A program made the translations under genes and the position numbers. Positions 1 through 8,403 of a DNA stretch of 64,000 bases are shown here, one piece after another (position 1 is the stretch's first letter; each line of letters opens with the position of its first letter). The stretch is from Pedobacter chitinilyticus. Its GTDB lineage: Bacteria; Bacteroidota; Bacteroidia; Sphingobacteriales; Sphingobacteriaceae. Where the stretch lies: positions 1-64,000 of the forward strand of contig NZ_QMHN01000008.1 of NCBI RefSeq assembly GCF_003313385.1, in the 5' to 3' direction. Below the pieces are notes generated by a model. The model saw nothing but the letters and a program-made list of their open reading frames with translations, made no database searches and had not been told where the DNA came from.

Positions 1-2033
1 GTTTTGGCACCAACGATGATGTTGCCCGTAGTATAGCTGATGCTATAGTTCGCTGCAGTAAAGGTGCCTCCGGTAGCGGCACTTGGTGTAACGGAGCCTG
101 TATAGGTACCAACCGAAGCATTTGCCAAAGCACCTGTGCCATAGGCCAAAGTTACGCTACCAATAGTCTCTCCATTTTGAAGCCCGTTTGATGTGAAAGT
201 TGTAACACCAGTTCCATCAGTCAATGCCTGTCCATAAGTTTTATTAACGTTGTTAGCCGTTATTGTGAGTGACCTTCTACTAACTGAACTGTTACCCATG
301 GCAACGTTAACTGCTGTTGCGCCAGTACTACTCAATAAAATATTGCCACTATAGTTACCATATCCAGCTGACGCCGCCAGACGAATATATACCGTTCCCG
401 ATATGGCATCCGAACTTCCTAAAGTAGTCGTAGGTGCATAATCAATGTCATTTACACTCACTTCAAAACCAGCTGGTGATGTTATCAACACCCCTGCCTG
501 CATGTTGGTTCCTGTTACGGAAAACTGAGTAGCGGTAGAAGCTTGTCCGTAGGTGGTAAAAAGAGCCGCGGGTGTTCCACTAAATGTGATAGTGGGCTGG
601 GTATTCACCAAAAAAGTATTAGTGCTAGAATTGACGCTTTGCGCTTTCGGGGAAAGCTCTGCGGTGGCGTAAAATGTATGTGATCCTTCGGCCAATGGAG
701 CAGGTTGTGTATAACTGAAACTACCAGATACACCTGCAGTTGTAGCGTTGAGCAAAATCCCATCAACGTAAATCCTTACCGTACTATTAGGCGTGGCAGT
801 ACCTGTATAGGTTGGTGTATTGGTGGTAATAGTTGCCGCGTTGGCAGGTGTAGTTAGCGACGGTGCAGCCGTAATCTCCTGTACAGCTACGGTTGTTGAT
901 CCAGCAGTACTTGTACAGCCATTCACTGTGTAAGTTACACTATAAATTCCAGCCATACTGGTAGTGACATTGGTAATCGATGGATTTTGAAGCGATGAAC
1001 TAAAACTATTAGGACCGCTCCAAGTGTAGGTAGCTCCAATAACAGTACCTGTACTTAGGTTGATGGTACCACCCTCTACCACTGTACCGCCGCCAGAAGC
1101 GGTTGCTGTTAATACAGGAGGCTCGGTGATGGTAGCACTTGCCGTTGTTGTACACCCTTTTGCATCTGTAACCGTGACGACATAAGTTCCAGGAGCTAGC
1201 CCCGTTGCTGTAGCGTTGATTCCGCCGCCTGAAGACCAGGAATAAGTATAAGGAGCAGTTCCTCCAGATGGTATAGCAGTGGCCGTTCCGTTTGAAACTC
1301 CGTTACAGGTTGCATTGGTTTGGGAACTACTGGCAGTTAAAACAGAAGGCTCGGTGATGGTGAATGTTTGAATAACCCCTTTACAGGTCTCATCGGTAGC
1401 GGTAACCGTATACGTTCCAGGAGCTAGCCCCGTTGCCGTAGCGGCCGTTCCGCCCGAAGGTGACCAACTGTAGCGCACAGCTCCTGTTGTGCCCAATGGT
1501 TGAATAGTGGCGGTTCCATTTGCTGCTCCAAAGCAGGTCACATTCGTTTGCGATGATACTGCGGAAAGCGTATAGGTTTGTGCTGTACCGGCAGTATTCT
1601 GCGTCATGGTCACCTCGAATGGCAAACCAGACCCATTACAGGAATACTGATGGAGTAAAATACGGACATAGCCGCAAAATGTTGCCGTGAAACTCACGGT
1701 AGACTGTAGGCCGCAATAATCATCATTATAGCCTATAAGCCCCCCCGTGGCATCGTTATATACCGTAAGTTGGGTATCATAACCAGGATAAACCCATTCG
1801 TCCCAATCTGGATCATAATATCCAGGACCTCCACCACCACAGGTGCTTACTGTATAAGAAGCGCCGCTCTGGACGTAGGCCAGCACGTACTGTCCTGAAT
1901 TATAGGTGAGCTTGGTGTTCTGTCCCACTCCTGGAGGAGTGAGTGATCCCGCGACGAGTGTGTTGTTGTTGCCACATTGCGCCATTACAGCTCCCGCCAC
2001 TAAAGTCAATAGAAAAGTAAAGATTATTCTCAT
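1..2033 (-). CDS. Secreted SprB-repeat / Ig-like adhesin, 3' end outside window
   Basis: I translated this frame by hand; it stays open from the ATG at 2033 to base 1, about 677 codons, with no stop, so the C-terminus is missing. The N-terminus (MRIIFTFLLTLVAGAVMAQC) is a clear signal peptide. Next come a CUB-like region rich in Cys, Gly and Tyr (about residues 25-140), two SprB-type repeats with the 'TNVTCFGAANGTAT...GLAPGTYTVT' pattern (about 150-300), an Ig/PKD-like domain, a Bap-like Ig domain ('TNTPTYTGTATPNSTVRIYVDG'), and MBG-type domains ending near 'NNVNKTYGQALTDGTG'. Proteins built this way in Bacteroidota are usually surface or secreted adhesins exported by the type IX system, with a C-terminal sorting domain. 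That domain would lie beyond base 1, so the T9SS assignment is inference; signal peptide and repeats are seen. Confidence 0.88.
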   Translation of the reverse strand, partial: MRIIFTFLLTLVAGAVMAQCGNNNTLVAGSLTPPGVGQNTKLTYNSGQYVLAYVQSGASYTVSTCGGGGPGYYDPDWDEWVYPGYDTQLTVYNDATGGLIGYNDDYCGLQSTVSFTATFCGYVRILLHQYSCNGSGLPFEVTMTQNTAGTAQTYTLSAVSSQTNVTCFGAANGTATIQPLGTTGAVRYSWSPSGGTAATATGLAPGTYTVTATDETCKGVIQTFTITEPSVLTASSSQTNATCNGVSNGTATAIPSGGTAPYTYSWSSGGGINATATGLAPGTYVVTVTDAKGCTTTASATITEPPVLTATASGGGTVVEGGTINLSTGTVIGATYTWSGPNSFSSSLQNPSITNVTTSMAGIYSVTYTVNGCTSTAGSTTVAVQEITAAPSLTTPANAATITTNTPTYTGTATPNSTVRIYVDGILLNATTAGVSGSFSYTQPAPLAEGSHTFYATAELSPKAQSVNSSTNTFLVNTQPTITFSGTPAALFTTYGQASTATQFSVTGTNMQAGVLITSPAGFEVSVNDIDYAPTTTLGSSDAISGTVYIRLAASAGYGNYSGNILLSSTGATAVNVAMGNSSVSRRSLTITANNVNKTYGQALTDGTGVTTFTSNGLQNGETIGSVTLAYGTGALANASVGTYTGSVTPSAATGGTFTAANYSISYTTGNIIVGAK

Positions 2034-2628
2034 AAAAAGTATTAAAATGTTTGTTTATAGTCAATAGGGAATAAAGCAAATAGAAAGGACGTAGCTAAAA
2101 AAGCATTTCCGCACAACTCATGAGAATATGTTGGCTGCCTAAAAAAACCTATCGAGAGCAACTTCGGCATGAAAGCGTATATACGGAAATAGTGTTTGGG
2201 TCTAAAACTTTAAGTTGGACGAAACTACTCTTTTTTTTTCATTCAAAAAAGCATCTAATTTAAAAACAGGCAGTTAACTTTTATTCAGCGCAAATAGTTT
2301 TGAGGGCCTGTATCTAAAAACACCTGTCCTTTGACGTTCTTTAACACTTAAAAACACTTCGGAAGGTCAATTGTGTAGCTTAATTTATTGTATGCGATTT
2401 AAACGTCTTTTTCCCCAATCAGCGATCAGGTTCAACAAAGTTTATTAAAATATAGAAGTGTGCTTATCCCCTACTTGACAGGTTGATCGTTCTTATTTGA
2501 AACCTTGACTTGGCCTTGATTTAGCGTTGACTTGGCCTTGATTAGACCTTGGCTTTAAGTATTTGATTATTTATACTTTATGCGTAACTTAGGGTAAGTT
2601 ATTTCGGTATCATAAAGTTACGAAATTC
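2034..2628. other. Intergenic region between divergent genes
   Basis: About 595 bases with no credible reading frame. It must hold the promoter of the minus-strand adhesin and of the plus-strand gene at 2629. It has a run of nine T near 2230 and a short direct repeat at 2505-2543, listed separately. I see no RNA gene or terminator hairpin in it. Confidence 0.6.
2505..2543 (+). repeat. 17-bp direct repeat upstream of 2629
   Basis: TTGACTTGGCCTTGATT occurs at 2505-2521 and again exactly at 2527-2543, a 22-bp period (about two helical turns). A degenerate third piece (AGACCTTGGCTTT) follows. It lies about 85-125 bases before the start at 2629. It could be a paired protein-binding site or simple slippage; nothing in the sequence decides. 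Confidence 0.6.
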
Positions 2629-3426
2629 ATGGCGATCCAGCAAAAAGGATCTCTTCTTTCGGGGAAAGTTGGAGGTAAGGTTTATTCCAATCAACATGGG
2701 AAGACCGTTGTTAAGGCACAATCTAAAAGACCACACCGTTTATCGTTAGGTAGTTTAAGAAGTGGTAAAGATTTATCAGAGGCTAGTGTTCATAGTAAAA
2801 ACGTAAGGCTTGCGCTTGCTGACTTGGTTAACGATTACGGCGACCGAACGCTTTACTATCGTTTAACTGCTCGTTTTTACGATGTTTTGAGGCCGCTCCC
2901 TAAAAGCAAGCTTGGCCGAAAGAAAATTAAGGATGGCGACATTAATGCTTTGCTCGACTTTCAATTTAATGCCCATTGTGGTTTGGATGCGCTGTTGTTT
3001 AAACGACCAACGGTGTTGGTTGATGTGCCAGGTTTTTTAGACATCCAATTTAGTGTTGATGGCTCGGAAAGGATTTCGGGTTTGTCTGCTGATTTGAAGG
3101 CTTTGTTGTTGCAAATTAGCTTGCTGCGATATGATTTAGAAACTGGTGCCAGCGATTTGATCAGTATGGGTGATTTGACTGGGGATCGGTTATTGGCGGC
3201 GAAGAAAAGGCTTGCGGTTGACTTGAAAGGGAATGTATTGTTTTTGGTAGTGGTGGGCATCCAATATCTTCGTGATGGTTACCGCTCTTTTGCTCAGGAT
3301 AAATTTGCTGCTGCGATTACGCATGCTTTTCGTTTTAAGGATGGCAAACAGGTGTTTTTTAAGCCTGTTTTGGAAAAGGTTGCTCCTAAGGTAAAGGTGA
3401 GGAATCAAGTATTGTGGGATGAGTGA
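2629..3426 (+). CDS. Protein of unknown function with basic Gly-rich N-terminus
   Basis: 265 residues starting at an ATG, ending in TGA. I do not recognise a named domain. The first 35 residues are basic and glycine-rich ('KGSLLSGKVGGKVYSNQHGK'), a pattern I associate with unassigned Bacteroidota proteins that exist in several copies per genome; that link is memory, not shown here. There is no signal peptide and no clear membrane segment. The middle and C-terminus alternate hydrophobic and charged residues as in a compact beta-rich fold. It stands alone, with a repeat-containing upstream region and a gap of 248 bases to the next gene. Coding appears real: the frame is long and uses codons like its neighbours. 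Confidence 0.7.
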   Translation: MAIQQKGSLLSGKVGGKVYSNQHGKTVVKAQSKRPHRLSLGSLRSGKDLSEASVHSKNVRLALADLVNDYGDRTLYYRLTARFYDVLRPLPKSKLGRKKIKDGDINALLDFQFNAHCGLDALLFKRPTVLVDVPGFLDIQFSVDGSERISGLSADLKALLLQISLLRYDLETGASDLISMGDLTGDRLLAAKKRLAVDLKGNVLFLVVVGIQYLRDGYRSFAQDKFAAAITHAFRFKDGKQVFFKPVLEKVAPKVKVRNQVLWDE

Positions 3427-3614
3427 TTATTTTATTTTCACATGCTACTTAGCGAGTGTTTCCATTTTTTTAGTCTAGTGAGATTTTGGCGAAGTTATGG
3501 TCGTCTTTTTAAAATAGCTTTTGAAAAGATGCACGAAAACCATGTGTCAAGTTCAATGTTTAAATGGTTGTGAAGATTTTAACATAGATCAAGATTTATG
3601 ATTTTTCACCAATG

Positions 3615-3622
3615 TACTTTTG
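3615..3622 (+). promoter_or_regulatory. -7 element TACTTTTG
   Basis: It matches the Bacteroidota -7 consensus TAnnTTTG and lies 52 bases before the hydrolase start at 3675. No clear -33 TTTG is seen at the proper distance, so confidence is moderate. Confidence 0.45.
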
Positions 3623-3674
3623 CTAATGAATAAAGACAACAACATATTTTAATCCTCAACAAAAACTTAAAACC

Positions 3675-4496
3675 ATGAGCACACTAAAACTAAAAGACGG
3701 CACAGAGATTTTTTACAAAGACCAAGGTCAAGGACCCACTTTAATGTTTCACCACGGCTGGCCATTATCCTCAGATGATTGGGATGCACAGGTGATTTTC
3801 TTTTTACAGCGAGGCTACCGAGTAGTGACTCATGACAGAAGAGGTCATGGACGTTCAAGCCAAGATATTTACGGGCATACGATAGAGCAATACGCTTCGG
3901 ATGCTGCTGAATTGGTTGAATTTCTTGACTTGAAAGATGTGGTGCATATTGGTCACTCTACCGGTGGTGGTGAGGTGATCCGCTACGTGAATAAATACGC
4001 GAAAGGTAGGGCAAAGAAAGCCGTGTTAATTAGTGCTGTTCCACCGATCATGGTTCAGAGCGACAGTAATCCTGATGGTGTTCCTATGTCGGTTTTTGAT
4101 GGCATCAGGGAGCAAACACTGAATAATAGACAGCAATTTTATATTGATTTGACGATTCCTTTTTACGGATATAACAGAGAAGGTGCTGAAGTGAAAGAGG
4201 GTATCCAAAGAAACTGGTGGAGACAAGGCATGATGGGTGGTATTGTTGCTCATTATGATGGCATTAAAGCTTTTTCAGAAACTGACTTTACTGAGGATTT
4301 GAAAGCCGCTGATATTCCAGTGCTAGTGCTTCATGGTGAGGATGATCAAATTGTACCTTATCAAAATGCTGCTTTAAAATCGATTAAATTATTAAAACAT
4401 GGAAAACTGATTACGTATCCTGGTTTTTCTCATGGCATGCCCACTACGGAAGCGGCTACGATTAATAAAGATCTTTTGGAGTTTATAGAAGATTAA
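3675..4496 (+). CDS. Alpha/beta hydrolase, non-haem chloroperoxidase-like
   Basis: 273 residues, the usual length for the family. It has the oxyanion-hole region 'FHHGWPLSSDDW' (residues 25-36), the 'DRRGHGRSS' strand-turn, the nucleophile elbow 'GHSTGGGE' with Ser95, a late Asp in 'HGEDDQIVPY', and the catalytic His in 'GFSHGMP' near residue 252. No signal peptide, so cytoplasmic. This subgroup is annotated as cofactor-free haloperoxidases or arylesterases, but the real substrate is usually a small ester or lactone; that choice cannot be made here. It is a single-gene unit with its own -7 element and a terminator hairpin 35 bases after the stop. Confidence 0.9.
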   Translation: MSTLKLKDGTEIFYKDQGQGPTLMFHHGWPLSSDDWDAQVIFFLQRGYRVVTHDRRGHGRSSQDIYGHTIEQYASDAAELVEFLDLKDVVHIGHSTGGGEVIRYVNKYAKGRAKKAVLISAVPPIMVQSDSNPDGVPMSVFDGIREQTLNNRQQFYIDLTIPFYGYNREGAEVKEGIQRNWWRQGMMGGIVAHYDGIKAFSETDFTEDLKAADIPVLVLHGEDDQIVPYQNAALKSIKLLKHGKLITYPGFSHGMPTTEAATINKDLLEFIED

Positions 4497-4510
4497 TGGT
4501 TTGAATTAAA

Positions 4511-4609
4511 TCTACAGATGACCCAATTTTAAAAGCAGTTCTGAAAAGGGCTGCTTTTTTGTTTGAATTGATTTTAATATCATAAGCAAATGCTTGTCCT
4601 AGAGTGAGA
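4511..4609 (+). repeat. About 99-bp direct repeat, copy 1, includes terminator
   Basis: This segment and 6081-6179 share a common order: TGACCCAAT, the hairpin core GCAGTTC(T/C)GAAAAGGG, TTGAATTGATTTTAAT, ATATCA(T/C)AAGC, GCTTG and CTAGA. The two copies face the same way and lie on either side of the gene at 4671-5963. Many small differences separate them, so the duplication is not recent, or both are members of a dispersed family. Confidence 0.7.
4531..4560 (+). terminator. Rho-independent terminator after the hydrolase gene
   Basis: AAAAGCAGTTCT, loop GAAA, then AGGGCTGCTTTT: a 12-bp stem with two G-U pairs and a run of six T. It sits 35 bases past the stop of the alpha/beta hydrolase. It shares its left arm and loop with hairpins at 6097, 9283 and 16392. 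Confidence 0.85.
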
Positions 4610-4670
4610 ATAAACCTAATATCTGGCAACTCATATGCAACATTTTGCGATCAATATCGTCTAGCCAATA

Positions 4671-5963
4671 ATGAAACGAATCATCTTGATCATGCTTATG
4701 CTGTATGTGCACACTTTATCAGCACAGCAAACAGAAATAACTAACCACCATATTTCTTCTTATTTTAAGGAAATTGAGAAGGCAACCAAAAGGAATATCA
4801 AACTATGGGATAAGCAACTTTACCAGAACATACTTCTGGTTGATCCAAAGACACGACAAGTCTATAGCAACACACCAGATTCCGCAAACATTTTGACACT
4901 ACAGCATGGTATTTATAGCGGTAAACTACCAGAAAACATCAATATCGCGAATACGGCACTATCGTGGAGTGGAAAGCGTTGGGCAATGATCATGCTTCCA
5001 CTATCCAACCATAAATATGATAGAATCAATTTACTGGCCCATGAGCTATTTCATACGCTACAACCTGAGCTGGGTTTCCAGCAATACAACAAGGAGAGCA
5101 ATCATCTAGATCAAAAAGATGGTAGAATCTATCTTCGATTAGAACTGGAAGCACTAAAAAAAGCTATCCTTTCCAAATCAGAGAAAGCGCGGCAAATACA
5201 CTTGGCTAAGGCTATTCTTTTCCGCAAATACCGAAACTCTCTTTTTCCGAATTCGGATACCTTAGAAAACCAATTGGAACTTAACGAAGGTCTTGCAGAA
5301 TTTACAGGTCTTATCATTAGCGGGAGAAATCATAAAGAAACCACAGCACATTTTAGGAACGAGATTGACTCGTTCTTCAAAAACCCCACCTATGTACGTT
5401 CTTTCGCTTATTACACTACTCCTGTATATGGCTATCTGCTTTACAAGAAAAATAAGTATTGGAATAAAGAAATCAGGCCAGATGCTAATCTTACCGATTT
5501 CTTCATCCAGCAATTAAATATCGCTGTACCGCAAGATCTCAAAGCAAATTCCTTAAAAAGTGCTGACGAATATCATGGGCAACTTATTTTTAAGGAAGAA
5601 ATCCTCAGGGAGGAAAGAATCAAAAAACAGATTTACGAGTATAAGGTCAAATTCATAGAGCAACCTCATTTTGAGATACACCTTAAAAAAATGAACATCT
5701 CCTTTGATCCAAGAAACATCCTTCCAATAGAAGAAAAGGGAACAGTATATCCAAAAATGAGAGTCACTGATGTATGGGGCATCCTAGAAGTGGAAATGGG
5801 AGCATTAATGAGTTCCAATTGGAATAAGATATCCATCACCAACCCAACGAAAATATCTCCCAATAAAGTGGAGGGAGATGGTTGGATCCTCACATTAAAA
5901 GATGGCTACGTAGTGAAAAAAGAAGAAAAAACGGGTAATTACATCATTAGTAAAACAGAATAA
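4671..5963 (+). CDS. Secreted protein with HExxH zinc-peptidase motif
   Basis: 430 residues. A signal peptide (MKRIILIMLMLYVHTLSAQQ) indicates export to periplasm or outside. 'LLAHELFHTLQPELG' places a zinc-binding HELFH at residues 124-128, and 'NELNEGLAEFTG'-type sequence about 80 residues later ('LNEGLAEF') offers the third, glutamate ligand, the layout of gluzincin metallopeptidases. The C-terminal third (about 330-430) is a separate beta-rich region with no domain I know. The gene stands alone between two direct repeats that each contain a terminator hairpin. Peptidase activity is inferred from the motif only; the natural substrate is unknown. The first ATG is used because the signal peptide starts there. 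Confidence 0.8.
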   Translation: MKRIILIMLMLYVHTLSAQQTEITNHHISSYFKEIEKATKRNIKLWDKQLYQNILLVDPKTRQVYSNTPDSANILTLQHGIYSGKLPENINIANTALSWSGKRWAMIMLPLSNHKYDRINLLAHELFHTLQPELGFQQYNKESNHLDQKDGRIYLRLELEALKKAILSKSEKARQIHLAKAILFRKYRNSLFPNSDTLENQLELNEGLAEFTGLIISGRNHKETTAHFRNEIDSFFKNPTYVRSFAYYTTPVYGYLLYKKNKYWNKEIRPDANLTDFFIQQLNIAVPQDLKANSLKSADEYHGQLIFKEEILREERIKKQIYEYKVKFIEQPHFEIHLKKMNISFDPRNILPIEEKGTVYPKMRVTDVWGILEVEMGALMSSNWNKISITNPTKISPNKVEGDGWILTLKDGYVVKKEEKTGNYIISKTE

Positions 5964-6080
5964 GGATGACATAAGCTAAGACGGAATTATGCGGAAGTAA
6001 TCAGTAAAGCTAGGAGAGCGAAGCTATTAATCCCTACAGCTCATTAGTGTTTATACAACCTTATTCGGTTTATTTAACTC

Positions 6081-6179
6081 CACAATTGACCCAATAAAAA
6101 AGCAGTTCCGAAAAGGGATGCTTTTTTATTTGAATTGATTTTAATCATATCACAAGCGGACGCTTGCGCTAGAAGAGGG
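6081..6179 (+). repeat. About 99-bp direct repeat, copy 2
   Basis: Second copy of the 4511-4609 repeat, same orientation, with the terminator-like hairpin inside and the tail CACAAGCGGACGCTTGCGCT, itself a small palindrome. It follows the HExxH gene by about 118 bases. Confidence 0.7.
6097..6126 (+). terminator. Terminator-like hairpin after the HExxH gene
   Basis: AAAAGCAGTTCC, loop GAAAA, GGGATGCTTTTTT. The right arm has diverged so the stem has a bulge, but the T-run is intact. Probably still a terminator for the gene ending at 5963. Confidence 0.6.
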
Positions 6180-6215
6180 AGTTCAATTTGAATACACTGT
6201 AAATTTATTTTTTAG

Positions 6216-6223
6216 TATTTTTG
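6216..6223 (+). promoter_or_regulatory. -7 element TATTTTTG
   Basis: Matches TAnnTTTG, 16 bases before the ATG at 6240. A TTTG at 6187-6190 is farther upstream than the usual -33 spacing. Confidence 0.45.
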
Positions 6224-6239
6224 TATATATCAAAATATT

Positions 6240-6470
6240 ATGGAGCTGATTTTAAAATCAAATGACGAAAAAAGTCTTGCAAAGATTATTGCGTTAGCTA
6301 AAAAGCTTAACATAATCATTGAAAAGAAAAATGCAGTTTCTAAGAAAACTGCAAAAAGTGATCTCAAGGATCGCATCCTTGATTTTAAGGCAAAAGAATC
6401 CTCATCTTTTGGCGATGCTACCGAATGGCAAAAAAAAGAAAGATCGGATCGTGAATTACCTTTTTCATAG
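6240..6470 (+). CDS. Small antitoxin-like protein without a visible toxin
   Basis: 76 residues: 'MELILKSNDEKSLAKIIALAKKLNI' then a charged, probably disordered C-terminus ending 'EWQKKERSDRELPFS'. This layout, a short N-terminal strand-helix followed by a flexible acidic and basic tail, resembles Bacteroidota antitoxins that pair with RelE or PIN toxins. No toxin gene follows: the next gene is on the other strand and ends 13 bases later. A -7 element 16 bases upstream and good codon use support expression. Function is inferred weakly; it may be an orphan antitoxin or an unrelated small protein. Confidence 0.6.
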   Translation: MELILKSNDEKSLAKIIALAKKLNIIIEKKNAVSKKTAKSDLKDRILDFKAKESSSFGDATEWQKKERSDRELPFS

Positions 6471-6482
6471 AAATGGCTTTTC

Positions 6483-7460
6483 TTACACCTCATTAGACAA
6501 CCTGGCAAACTTATTTCTATACTCAATTGGGGTAAGTCCTGTAAGCTTCTTGAAAATGTCCCTGAATGATTTGGTATCGGTATAACCTACATCAAACATA
6601 ATTTCGGTGATGTTTTTTCTGGAGGCTTCAAAGAAAGTTTTAGCAGCTTCTATTCTTACCCTTTGTATATATTCTAGCGGCGTGTTATTGGTGGCGTCTT
6701 TAAACCTTCTTTCAAAAGTTCTACGGCCTGAATTGATCAATTTTGCTAAAATTTCTATGGATATTTTATCGCTGTAATTTTTCTCGATGTAGTCCTGCAC
6801 TTTTTTAATGTCCTCGTCGCCATGGTTTCGTTGACCTTTGAAGATGGCGAATTGAGATTGGCTATCTCGCCCAATATCTAAGGCAAAGTATTTTGAAACC
6901 ATTACGGCTACTTCCCTATCTGAAAATTTTTCGACCAAGTATAGAATCAAATTCCATAAACTGCTTGCGCCACCACTACTGTAAATGTTATCGTGCTCCG
7001 TAATGATTGCCCCATCCTCTACCCCTATTGTGGGATATCTTTCTTTAAATTCATTGATATAGGCCCAATGGGTCGAGCATTTTTTTCCATCAAGCAGACC
7101 TGTTTCGGCTAAAAGGAAAGCGCCAATACACAAACTGGCCAAGCTTGCGCCCTGATCGTGCAGCTTTTTAAAGTAAGGAATGGCTTCGGCATTGGCTTTA
7201 ATGCCTTTGGCTGTATCGCCAAAAGTTGGTGGGATGATCAATAAGTCTGTTTTGGCCACGTCTTTAAGCAAACGGTTGGTTTTGACCATGTATTCGCCAT
7301 TGTTGGCGGGTACATATTCGTTTAGTCCTACATATTCGACATTGAAAATAGGCTTTTTACCAAAGGCGGTTAAAAACTCGTTGGCGGTATGAAAGGTTCT
7401 AAACGGTGGGGTTACCGCTTCAATGACCCCATATTCGGGCACAAAAACAGAGATCTGCAT
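6483..7460 (-). CDS. GlxA-type transcriptional regulator (DJ-1/PfpI + AraC HTH)
   Basis: 325 residues. Residues 1-190 form a DJ-1/PfpI-like amidotransferase fold with the elbow 'LASLCIGAFLLAETGLLDGK', the Cys position kept, followed by 'CSTHW'. Residues about 220-315 hold two AraC-type helix-turn-helix motifs ('ILAKLINSGRRTFERRFKDATNNTPLEYI' read in pieces, and 'ITEIMFDVGYTDTKSFRDIFKKLTGLTP'). Proteins of this kind are DNA-binding activators whose DJ-1 part senses a ligand rather than acting as an enzyme. It is divergent from the SRPBCC-DoxX operon across a 134-base gap, so that operon is its likely target (inference). Confidence 0.92.
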   Translation of the reverse strand: MQISVFVPEYGVIEAVTPPFRTFHTANEFLTAFGKKPIFNVEYVGLNEYVPANNGEYMVKTNRLLKDVAKTDLLIIPPTFGDTAKGIKANAEAIPYFKKLHDQGASLASLCIGAFLLAETGLLDGKKCSTHWAYINEFKERYPTIGVEDGAIITEHDNIYSSGGASSLWNLILYLVEKFSDREVAVMVSKYFALDIGRDSQSQFAIFKGQRNHGDEDIKKVQDYIEKNYSDKISIEILAKLINSGRRTFERRFKDATNNTPLEYIQRVRIEAAKTFFEASRKNITEIMFDVGYTDTKSFRDIFKKLTGLTPIEYRNKFARLSNEV

Positions 7461-7558
7461 ATCAATATTGTTTATTGAGCTACAAGGTAAAAATTATTTT
7501 GTCACAATTGACCCCTTATTTGTCGTTTTCGCCACAGCTCCATTTTTTACCGTCCTCC

Positions 7559-7566
7559 TATCTTTG
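7559..7566 (+). promoter_or_regulatory. -7 element TATCTTTG of the SRPBCC-DoxX operon
   Basis: Matches TAnnTTTG and lies 28 bases before the start at 7595, within the divergent gap shared with the GlxA-type regulator. Confidence 0.5.
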
Positions 7567-7594
7567 AAATATCAAATCAATCTAAAAATAAAGG

Positions 7595-8017
7595 ATGACA
7601 CAATTATCAAAAATTACGGTAGAAGCAACAGTGAATGCTCCCGTAGCAAAAGTATGGGAGGCTTGGAATACGCCAAGCGATATTATGCAGTGGAACACTG
7701 CCGATCCAGCTACCTGGCATACTCCTAGCAGTGAAAACGATTTGCGAGTTGGCGGCAAGTTTAAAAACAGAATGGAAGCTAAGGATGGCAGCTTTGGTTT
7801 TGACTTTGAGGGGGTTTACGACAGCGTGATCCCACACCAAGAAATTACCTATACCATGGGCGATGGCAGACAGGCGACCACCTTGTTTACTGAAAAAGAT
7901 GGCAAGACTCATTTGGCTACTACTTTTGATCCTGAGACACAGAATGATCCTGAATTTCAGAAAGCGGGATGGCAAGCGATTTTAAATAATTTCATTAAAT
8001 ACGTTGAATCGAAATAA
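7595..8017 (+). CDS. SRPBCC/AHSA1-family protein
   Basis: 140 residues, the full length of a START-like (Bet v1) domain. It opens with the typical 'ITVEATVNAPVAKVWEAWNTPSDIMQWN' and ends with 'GWQAILNNFIKYVESK', the C-terminal helix that closes the hydrophobic cavity. Family members bind or sense small hydrophobic molecules; the AHSA1 name comes from the Hsp90 co-chaperone and does not imply that role. First gene of a compact operon: the next start follows the stop after 2 bases. Confidence 0.9.
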   Translation: MTQLSKITVEATVNAPVAKVWEAWNTPSDIMQWNTADPATWHTPSSENDLRVGGKFKNRMEAKDGSFGFDFEGVYDSVIPHQEITYTMGDGRQATTLFTEKDGKTHLATTFDPETQNDPEFQKAGWQAILNNFIKYVESK

Positions 8018-8019
8018 TC

Positions 8020-8403
8020 ATGAAAAAGAATAAAATTATCTTTTGGATAGCGACCATCATCATTGTACTTTGGGAAGGCGTGATGCCTTTGAGCACTGTT
8101 CTTTTTATGCCCGATTATGTTACTGCGGGCACTAAACCACTAGGTTATCCTGACTATTTTGCCTATGCCTTGATCATCTGTAAGGTGCTAGGTTGTGTGG
8201 CCATTGTATTTCCAAAAATACCGAGTAGGTTAAAAGAATGGGCTTATGCGGGGCTTACCTTCAGCTTGATTTTTGCCTTCATTAGCCATGCTTGTGTAGA
8301 CAAGAACATTGCCTATATGCTGATGCCGCTGGTGGTATTGGCCATCTTAATGGTTTCGTATGTGTATCATCGTAAAATAAATCTTAATCGACATGAAAAG
8401 TAA
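8020..8403 (+). CDS. DoxX-like integral membrane protein
   Basis: 127 residues with four hydrophobic segments (about 8-30, 48-68, 76-94, 98-116). The sequence 'GYPDYFAYALIICKVLGCVAIVFPKIPSRLKEWAYAGLTF' is the usual DoxX-like core. Inner membrane. DoxX-like proteins often sit beside SRPBCC and VOC genes in Bacteroidota; their chemical role is unsettled. Its last 11 bases overlap the next gene, which argues for translational coupling. Confidence 0.88.
   Translation: MKKNKIIFWIATIIIVLWEGVMPLSTVLFMPDYVTAGTKPLGYPDYFAYALIICKVLGCVAIVFPKIPSRLKEWAYAGLTFSLIFAFISHACVDKNIAYMLMPLVVLAILMVSYVYHRKINLNRHEK

Noticed and set aside
5293-5517. Additional gene inside the HExxH gene
   Set aside because: Out-of-frame shadow of a long signal-peptide-bearing gene. 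Similar shadows throughout the window were dropped.
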